A stretch of 12,180 nucleotides of DNA from an uncultured Planctomycetota bacterium (GTDB lineage: Bacteria; Planctomycetota; UBA1135; UBA2386): contig CAIYFF010000111.1 of assembly GCA_903925435.1 (NCBI GenBank), forward strand, positions 1 to 12,180. Reading direction: 5' to 3'. Numbering within the stretch: the stretch's first letter is position 1; each line of letters starts with the position of its first letter. Under the pieces are notes generated by a model. That model was given only the letters and a program-made list of their open reading frames with translations, was not told the origin of the DNA and did not search any database. Shown here piece after piece: positions 7,056 through 12,180 of the stretch. The position numbers and the translations under genes are program-made.

Positions 7056-7765
7056 CAGTAGTCGATGTCGTTCTTGCTGACGATGAGCACGACGTCCGAG
7101 ACGCCGTCGATGCGGCTCAGCGCTCCGGTCATCGCCTCGGCCGTCGCGTCCTTGCCGAGCGTGATGTCGTAGGTCAGGCGCAGGCTGCGGCTGTCGCCCG
7201 AAGGCTCGATGTGCAGCATGTTCGAGCGCTTGGCGAACTCGGCGATCTTGGCGAGGTAGGCCGCGCTGTCCTTGTTCTGGTCAAACGTGAAGCGAAGGAT
7301 GAACTCGCTCTTGTAGAGGGCGCCGAAGTTGGTCGCGTAGAGCACGAGCGCCAACGCGCAGATGGCGACCGTGCCGAGCGCCGCCAGCTCCCAGAACCCG
7401 AGGCCCGCGGCCATGCCGAGCGCGAGCGCGCCGAACACGAACGCAGTGTCGCGCGTGTCCTTCACCACGGTGCGGAACCGGATGATCGACAGCGCGCCAA
7501 CCAGCGTGAACGCGGTCGCGAGGCTGTTGCGCACGGTCATCATCACGATCGCGACGATCACCGCGACGAACACGATCGTCTGCGTGAACGACTGTGAGTA
7601 GGACAAGCCCTTGTGCGTGGCGCGATAGACGAGCGCGAGCACGACGCCGATTGCGATCGCGACGCCGGTGCGGATCAGCGCGGCATACACGTCGAGGCTC
7701 ATGACGGTCTCGAGGCTCTGCTGCGTCACGGCCTGCGGGATCTGTGGAAGGATGGATTGCAACAT
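7055..7765 (-). CDS. DUF4956 integral membrane protein
   Basis: The product has 236 residues from the ATG at 7765-7763, preceded by AGGAA at good spacing. About four membrane helices are visible (roughly 27-46, 62-78, 107-122, 124-144), followed by about 85 soluble residues. The signature is the MgtC-like stretch GALSIIRFRTVVKDTRDT (90-107), in which arginines and a lysine sit at a membrane boundary; I recognise this as DUF4956. In many bacteria, from memory, DUF4956 genes neighbour VTC-domain polyphosphate polymerase and CotH genes, as here. No biochemical role is established. Because the VTC protein here has no membrane segment of its own, DUF4956 is a natural candidate for its membrane partner, perhaps a channel for polyphosphate (inference). 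The soluble tail alternates beta and alpha and looks like a small ferredoxin- or ACT-like regulatory domain. The frame is open upstream to about 7990, but that overlaps the VTC gene. Confidence 0.88.
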   Translation of the reverse strand: MLQSILPQIPQAVTQQSLETVMSLDVYAALIRTGVAIAIGVVLALVYRATHKGLSYSQSFTQTIVFVAVIVAIVMMTVRNSLATAFTLVGALSIIRFRTVVKDTRDTAFVFGALALGMAAGLGFWELAALGTVAICALALVLYATNFGALYKSEFILRFTFDQNKDSAAYLAKIAEFAKRSNMLHIEPSGDSRSLRLTYDITLGKDATAEAMTGALSRIDGVSDVVLIVSKNDIDY

Positions 7766-7770
7766 GGTCG

Positions 7771-7775
7771 TTCCT
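7771..7775 (-). promoter_or_regulatory. Shine-Dalgarno site of the DUF4956 gene
   Basis: AGGAA on the minus strand, 5 bases before the ATG at 7765. It supports this start over longer in-frame possibilities inside the VTC gene. Confidence 0.6.
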
Positions 7776-7785
7776 GGTCGGATGT

Positions 7786-8535
7786 CTAGACGTCTGCAGG
7801 ACGCAAGCCGAGCGCGACGGTGCTCTCGCAGATCTTGGAGATCGAGCGACGGCGCAGTTCGTAGGCCTGCAGGATGCGGTGGAACCACGCGGGCACGTGG
7901 TGACGGAACTTCACTTCCATCACCGTGTAGCCGCGCAGCACGGGGCGCGTCCGCGCCGCCGCGTCGGGAAAGAGCGCGTCGGTCATGCACGTCGACAACT
8001 GCGCGTCGAACGTGAGCCGGAAGTCGGGGTCGAACTTGCTGACGTAGGGTCGGCGCAGGTAGTCGACCAACGCGACTGGGCGGATGCCGCGCTTGTAGAC
8101 GGCGAACTCGAACTGGTCGCGCACCGCGCCCTTCTGCGCGTGGCGCAGCAAGAGCCGCGTCAGCTCTTCACCCTTCGCCTCGCGATCGAACTCGCCGAGG
8201 ATCGGCGTGCGGTGCTTGAAGACGAGCTGGTTGTGCCGGCCCTTGATCTCCAAGAACCACGGCGCCGGATCGTCCTTCGTGCGGCCGTAGGTTCGCACGC
8301 GGAACTTCGACCGCGTCAGCATGCCGTCGGTCTTCTCCTGGTACGCCGACATCGCTGCGTCGTCGTAGTAGAGACTGCGGACGAAGTAGAGGTGGTTCGG
8401 CTGCTGCGCGACGTACGGATCGAGCTCGACGAAGTGCGACAGCTCCGCTTCGACTGCGGCGCGCGTCTCCTGGTCGAGCAGGTATTTGAACTCGAACCGG
8501 AGGAAGTGCAGCTTCGCGCTGCGATCGACGGTCAT
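7786..8535 (-). CDS. VTC-domain polyphosphate polymerase family protein
   Basis: The product has 249 residues from the ATG at 8535-8533, overlapping the CotH stop as ATGA and preceded by GGAGG. It spans the VTC domain, a tunnel fold of the triphosphate-tunnel metalloenzyme superfamily that makes polyphosphate from ATP in yeast Vtc4. Visible tunnel residues are the paired charges EFK (E15, K17), RSLYYDD (53-59), RSKFRVR (75-81), EIK (96-98), FKHR (106-109), MEVKF (206-210) and SISK (231-234). Basic residues should bind phosphate chains and the glutamates should bind Mn/Mg. No SPX domain and no membrane helix is present, so it is a minimal, cytoplasmic catalytic domain. Adjacent CotH and DUF4956 genes are the usual bacterial partners. 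The gene ends 20 bases before the DUF4956 ATG. Family confidence is high; polymerase activity in this organism is inferred. Confidence 0.9.
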   Translation of the reverse strand: MTVDRSAKLHFLRFEFKYLLDQETRAAVEAELSHFVELDPYVAQQPNHLYFVRSLYYDDAAMSAYQEKTDGMLTRSKFRVRTYGRTKDDPAPWFLEIKGRHNQLVFKHRTPILGEFDREAKGEELTRLLLRHAQKGAVRDQFEFAVYKRGIRPVALVDYLRRPYVSKFDPDFRLTFDAQLSTCMTDALFPDAAARTRPVLRGYTVMEVKFRHHVPAWFHRILQAYELRRRSISKICESTVALGLRPADV

Positions 8536-11366
8536 TTCGAGCCTCCGCGCACATCGGCGCGCGACGTGGCCCAAGCGGGGCCGGCGATCGACTCCAACAT
8601 CGGCAGCTCCGCGGGGAACGGCAGCGGCGTCTTGGACTTCGGCTGTGCGCCTTCGTCGCAGTCGACGAGCCGCGCGGTGTTGCGCATGCGCGTGCTCGTG
8701 CCGTCGACGTATTCCTGGTCGTACTCCTCGACGAGCGAGCCTTGCACCTGGCAGTCGCGCAACTCCGCGCGCGACCACGTGTCCGCCGTCGGCAACGAGG
8801 CGCACTCGCCGATGAACGACTTCGCGACCGTGATGTAGCCGCCGGAGTCGTAGCGCCAGTTCTTCTTGTAGGCGTTGAGCGCCTTCTTGCAGCCGCGGAT
8901 CTCGCAGTTGGCGAGCCACGCGATCGAGCCGTCCTTGGCTTCCATTCCCTTGTTGCAGCCCACGAACGTGTTGCGCAGGCCGACGAGGCGCGAGCCTTCG
9001 CCGATGGAGATGCCCTTGTCGCCGTTGCCCGTGAACGTGCATTGGATCACGAGCGCGCGCGTGGTCATCAGGTCGACGCCGTCGTTGCCGCTGCGCGGGA
9101 ACGCGCTGTTCTTGATGACCACCGTGCTGATGTCGCAGTCGAGCGCGTCGGCGCGCGCGCCGTCGAGCGTCACGCGGTCGAACACGGCCTCCGAGTACAT
9201 GACGTGGATCATGTCGTCGTAGTCGCGGTTCTCCGCGAACGAACAGTCCTCGATGCGGATGCCCCTGCAGTTGTGCACCGAGAACATCGAGCAGTATTCC
9301 TCGAGCGGGACCTTGTAGCCGCTGCCGCCGCGCACGGTGCACCAGCGGAACGCCGAGTCGCTGCAGCGAGGCCCGTTGATCGCAACCGTCCCCCACGGGC
9401 CCTGCCCTTGCACAGCAGGCTCGAAGCGGATCGGAGCCTCCTTGGTTCCTTCCGCGAGCACGCGGTTGCGGAACAGCAGCGACGCGCCCGCATGCAAGCG
9501 GAACGTCGTTCCCGGCGCGATGCGCACAGGATCGTGGATCTCGGTCGTCTCGCGGATCTGCACTTCGCCATCGAGCTGCACGAACTTCGTCCGCTGCGGC
9601 GCCGCGACCTGGAACAGGATCCCCACCTCGCGACGAGGCAGCGTTGCAACGCGCGCGAACGCATCACGGCCGGTGCCGCGAACAGCCCACACTTCGCGGA
9701 CCTTGTTGGGGTCGACTCCATCGAGCGCAATGCGGAACGAAGTCGGCACGGCGCGGCGCCGCAGGTTGCGCAGCGTGTTGCCACGGCCGCGATACTGGAA
9801 GTCGCGCGCCAACTCGCTGACGAGTTGCGCCGGCACGCGGATCGCTCCAGTCGACATCGAAGCGAGGTCCGTGAGATCGACTGCCTCGTCCACTCCGTCG
9901 CGCAACACGAGCAGGCGCACGCCGGTTGGCGCCTGCGTCACATCGAATGCGATCTCCACGGCGTCCATCGGATTGCGCGTGAGGACTTCGAGGTCGATCG
10001 CGCCGCCATCGGCAACAGAGAAACGAAGCGTTTCAGCGCCATCCACGTAGTTCGCTTCGACATCGCGGAACACGCGACGGACGAACGCCGTGAAGTCCGA
10101 CACAGCAGATGCGATCTCCGCGAAGTCCTGCGGCATCGCGTTCGGATCGGTGCGCAACGCGACCTGCGCCTGCTCCAACTCCCGCTCCGCCTCGACGAGG
10201 AACGCCTCGTCGTGCCCGCCTTCGAAGAACTCGGCAAGGTGGCGGTAGCGAGCCCGCAGGAACTCCGCGTGCATGTGCAACCACTCGTGAAGCTGGCTGC
10301 TCACGATCTCGAGATCGATCGGGTTCTGGCCCTCGGGTCGCATCGACTCGTGCCAGCCGATGATGTCCCAGACGACGGGCTCGAAGCGCAACCGCCACGG
10401 GTCCCAGAACAGTCGCCAGTTGTGGCGATGGTCGTTGTGCTGCGTCTGCGTCAGGATCTCCAGTGCGGAGAACAACGCGAAGCGGTCGAGGTCGAGCAAC
10501 TGCCCCATCTCCGCGAGACTCTGCTCGCTGGGGCTCCTCTGCAGAATCTCGCACAAGCGCTCCAACGGTGCGCGGCTGCCGAATTCGTAGTGGTTGTTGG
10601 CAGCGACCTTCGTCCACAGACGTGGATGTTCGAACAGGCGGTTCGTCGTGCCCTCGACCTCGTCGAGCATGATGAGCTCGCCGGAGTAGAGGTCGCCGGG
10701 CATGCGATCGTGGTTGCGCAGCGTGCCTTCTTCCAGCTGCTCCGTCAGTTCGTAGAGGCCGTGGTACTTGCCGTTCAAGAACACGCGCACCAGTTCGCAC
10801 TTCGGCGCGATGAGCCCGAGGCGCGAAGCGAGTCGGTACGACAGGTGGTTGTTGAGCTGCTCCTTCGTCTTCGCGACGACGAGGTTGCACTTGCGCATGC
10901 CCTCGAGCAGCTCGCCCTTCTTCGTCGTCACGCGGAACGACTTCTTGAAGTGCCCCCAGTGCAGCACGGTGTCGCCGCGATAGCGCAAGTCGACCTCGTA
11001 GCTGGTCCCGGCAAAGCGCAGCTTGCCGCGCTGGTTGTTCTCGCCTGAGTATGGAAGGTCCGCGTCGAGCGTCGCGATTTCCTCGTCGCCCAAGAACAGC
11101 TCCATCGTGCGCAGCGTGCAGCCATCGCCGTCGCGCGGCACAGAGCCCGAGAACTGCAGGCCAAGCGTGCGCAGCACGTGCGCGAACTCGAGACGCCCCG
11201 TCTCACGCACCGTGAACTCGAACGGCTTCGTGTCGATTCGCAGCGCGAATTGCGTGAACTGCGAGTGCGTGCGGAGGAGCCAGTGAACGAACACAACGAC
11301 GACCGGGATCGTGACGATCCAAGACCAACGCCATGCAGTAGAGAGCAACGCGCGCAGCAGGTTCAT
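8532..11366 (-). CDS. Membrane-anchored CotH-type kinase fused to a right-handed beta-helix
   Basis: The product has 944 residues from the ATG at 11366-11364, overlapping the upstream stop as ATGA. One membrane helix near the N-terminus (about 14-31) acts as an anchor. A CotH kinase-like domain spans about 85-440: KKSFR (141-145), NGKYHGLYELTEQ (198-210), ND with HN (N311, D312, N316) and VVWDI (331-335). D312 and D334 are 22 residues apart, close to the spacing of the two essential aspartates in Bacillus CotH as I remember it. CotH enzymes are atypical protein kinases that phosphorylate spore-coat or surface proteins. Residues about 445-655 look like beta-sandwich linker. About 656-880 form a right-handed parallel beta-helix of roughly nine coils with 13 cysteines between 668 and 903. 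The helix may bind glycan or a protein substrate. VTC and DUF4956 genes follow directly. Kinase activity is inferred. Confidence 0.9.
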   Translation of the reverse strand: MNLLRALLSTAWRWSWIVTIPVVVVFVHWLLRTHSQFTQFALRIDTKPFEFTVRETGRLEFAHVLRTLGLQFSGSVPRDGDGCTLRTMELFLGDEEIATLDADLPYSGENNQRGKLRFAGTSYEVDLRYRGDTVLHWGHFKKSFRVTTKKGELLEGMRKCNLVVAKTKEQLNNHLSYRLASRLGLIAPKCELVRVFLNGKYHGLYELTEQLEEGTLRNHDRMPGDLYSGELIMLDEVEGTTNRLFEHPRLWTKVAANNHYEFGSRAPLERLCEILQRSPSEQSLAEMGQLLDLDRFALFSALEILTQTQHNDHRHNWRLFWDPWRLRFEPVVWDIIGWHESMRPEGQNPIDLEIVSSQLHEWLHMHAEFLRARYRHLAEFFEGGHDEAFLVEAERELEQAQVALRTDPNAMPQDFAEIASAVSDFTAFVRRVFRDVEANYVDGAETLRFSVADGGAIDLEVLTRNPMDAVEIAFDVTQAPTGVRLLVLRDGVDEAVDLTDLASMSTGAIRVPAQLVSELARDFQYRGRGNTLRNLRRRAVPTSFRIALDGVDPNKVREVWAVRGTGRDAFARVATLPRREVGILFQVAAPQRTKFVQLDGEVQIRETTEIHDPVRIAPGTTFRLHAGASLLFRNRVLAEGTKEAPIRFEPAVQGQGPWGTVAINGPRCSDSAFRWCTVRGGSGYKVPLEEYCSMFSVHNCRGIRIEDCSFAENRDYDDMIHVMYSEAVFDRVTLDGARADALDCDISTVVIKNSAFPRSGNDGVDLMTTRALVIQCTFTGNGDKGISIGEGSRLVGLRNTFVGCNKGMEAKDGSIAWLANCEIRGCKKALNAYKKNWRYDSGGYITVAKSFIGECASLPTADTWSRAELRDCQVQGSLVEEYDQEYVDGTSTRMRNTARLVDCDEGAQPKSKTPLPFPAELPMLESIAGPAWATSRADVRGGSK
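8542..8546 (-). promoter_or_regulatory. Shine-Dalgarno site of the VTC gene
   Basis: GGAGG on the minus strand, 6 bases before the ATG at 8535 and inside the end of the CotH gene. It confirms the ATGA-overlap start against the much longer in-frame opening upstream. Confidence 0.75.
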
Positions 11367-12180
11367 CGCACCTTTCCTTCGAGGCGCAGCGTCGCCTTCC
11401 CAGAACTGCCAGCGGGCCGCTGCACGCGAATCTGCGCGTCGTTGCCGGTGGCCACGATCGCATCGCCGTCGCGCGCGGCCTCGTGAAGGCCTGCAGCCGA
11501 GAGATCCAACGCAACCGCGCCGCCGGCATCGCTTCGCAACTCTGCGACTGCGAAGGCCCATGCCACTCGTTCGCCGGCGCCGAGGTCGATGCGCAAGAAC
11601 TGCCAGTCTTCAGGCAGCGACGCCTCGACCGTGAACTTCGCACCGCCTTCATCATCGCGCGACGCGCGGATCGGCACGCGCAACTTGCGATCGGATGAGT
11701 AATCGTGCTGCTTCGTCGCCCAGAAGCACTCGACCGTGAGCGACGAGAATGCGTCCGCACGGACCGATGCCAGAGACTTCGCCGACGCGCTATCGCCTTG
11801 GACCAACTTCGCGCCGTGCTCACCGAGCAACAGCCGGTGCGCCCATTCGGGTTGGCGATCTGAGTAGGTCGCGGTGAACCGGAGCTCGCGATCGGCCTGC
11901 GGCAGCGTCTCCGAGAACTCGAAGACCATGATCGGGTCCGCGACACCGGTGAGCTCGACCGTTCCGTCGCGCACGATTGCGTTCTCGGTTGCAACCAATC
12001 GTGAGGCGACGGGAACAAACTCCAATTGCCCTGGGGCACGAACGGACCACGACGGAGAACCCATCGCGAAGCTCGCGAATGCCGGCGGCAGGAGCCGCAA
12101 CGACTTGATCGGGTCCTTCAGATGGAACGTCCACTCCAACGCGCCGTCCGCTCGACGACGCGGCTGACCGCCCGCGACGA
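11363..12180 (-). CDS. Unrecognised beta-rich protein, C-terminal part (5' end outside window)
   Basis: The frame is open from the right edge to a TGA at 11365-11363, showing 271 residues. A TTG at 12139 could be a start, but there is no Shine-Dalgarno sequence and the frame continues to the edge, so I treat the gene as truncated by the window. I do not recognise the family. The visible part has no membrane helix, is rich in predicted beta strands, and alternates hydrophobic and charged residues as in beta-sandwich or lectin-like domains. Examples are VELTGVADPIMVFEF, about 60-75 residues after position 12139, and a late segment DWQFLRIDLGAGERVAWAF. It contains almost no cysteine. Its stop overlaps the CotH start as ATGA, so it is the upstream member of the CotH-VTC-DUF4956 operon and is likely to act in the same envelope process, perhaps as a substrate or carbohydrate-binding partner (inference). 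Confidence 0.75.
   Translation of the reverse strand, partial: VAGGQPRRRADGALEWTFHLKDPIKSLRLLPPAFASFAMGSPSWSVRAPGQLEFVPVASRLVATENAIVRDGTVELTGVADPIMVFEFSETLPQADRELRFTATYSDRQPEWAHRLLLGEHGAKLVQGDSASAKSLASVRADAFSSLTVECFWATKQHDYSSDRKLRVPIRASRDDEGGAKFTVEASLPEDWQFLRIDLGAGERVAWAFAVAELRSDAGGAVALDLSAAGLHEAARDGDAIVATGNDAQIRVQRPAGSSGKATLRLEGKVR
11371..11380 (-). promoter_or_regulatory. Shine-Dalgarno region of the CotH gene
   Basis: The minus strand reads GAAGGAAAGG, ending 4 bases before the ATG at 11366. The GAAGG part gives a spacing of about 9. It supports the chosen start over in-frame codons further upstream within the preceding gene. Confidence 0.55.

Noticed and set aside
7766..7990. Upstream extension of the DUF4956 frame
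   Set aside because: It overlaps the C-terminal coding region of the VTC gene and lacks family similarity; a Shine-Dalgarno sequence precedes the ATG at 7765.
8536..9396. Upstream extension of the VTC frame
   Set aside because: The extra part runs antiparallel to no known domain and overlaps the beta-helix coding region. GGAGG plus ATG at 8535 marks the true start.
8742..11048. Long plus-strand open frame opposite the CotH gene
   Set aside because: Low-complexity Arg/Ala/Val/His composition without motifs; the minus strand has a convincing multi-domain protein.
11367..11561. Upstream extension of the CotH frame
   Set aside because: It lies within the preceding gene and would place the membrane anchor internally; ATGA overlap and purine-rich leader favour 11366.
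1..12180. tRNA, rRNA, CRISPR, insertion sequence or phage features
   Set aside because: No cloverleaf, array of spaced repeats, transposase motif or terminal inverted repeats were recognised on either strand.

Overview
This GC-rich window, well above 60 % GC by eye, carries eight protein genes, all on the minus strand, packed almost without gaps. They are listed here in transcription order, from high to low coordinates. The gene content points to Planctomycetota, most likely a marine lineage. The signs are an ECF sigma factor coupled to a membrane Ser/Thr kinase, a very long protein built of carboxypeptidase-regulatory-like repeats, and a stand-alone copy of a secreted C-terminal module that I associate with that phylum. 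This is inference from gene content; no rRNA or marker gene is present.

Region A (12180 to about 7055) is one probable operon. It starts with the C-terminal part of an unrecognised beta-rich protein (gene runs off the right edge). Next come a membrane-anchored CotH-type kinase fused to a cysteine-rich right-handed beta-helix, a VTC-type polyphosphate polymerase domain protein, and a DUF4956 integral membrane protein. The first three genes are joined by two ATGA stop/start overlaps; the fourth follows after 20 bases with its own Shine-Dalgarno sequence. CotH, VTC and DUF4956 together suggest polyphosphate synthesis linked to membrane transfer and/or surface phosphorylation. This is the most interesting part of the window.

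Region B (about 7016 to 5440) holds a putative lipoprotein with an SdiA-regulated/YjiK-type beta-propeller, starting 38 to 50 bases after DUF4956 and possibly in the same transcript. After it comes a 140-residue secreted protein followed by tandem GC-rich hairpins that look like the end of a transcription unit.

Region C (5439 to 1) is a second, tightly coupled cassette. An ECF sigma factor overlaps by GTGA with a transmembrane Ser/Thr kinase, which overlaps by ATGA with a secreted or membrane-anchored protein of about eight carboxypeptidase-regulatory-like repeats (gene runs off the left edge). The arrangement suggests a signal-transduction unit in which kinase and sigma factor are made in fixed ratio, possibly responding to or controlling the envelope protein.

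I saw no tRNA, rRNA, insertion sequence, CRISPR array or replication origin. No stretch longer than about 120 bases lacks a gene. The long plus-strand open frames are shadows of the minus-strand genes.
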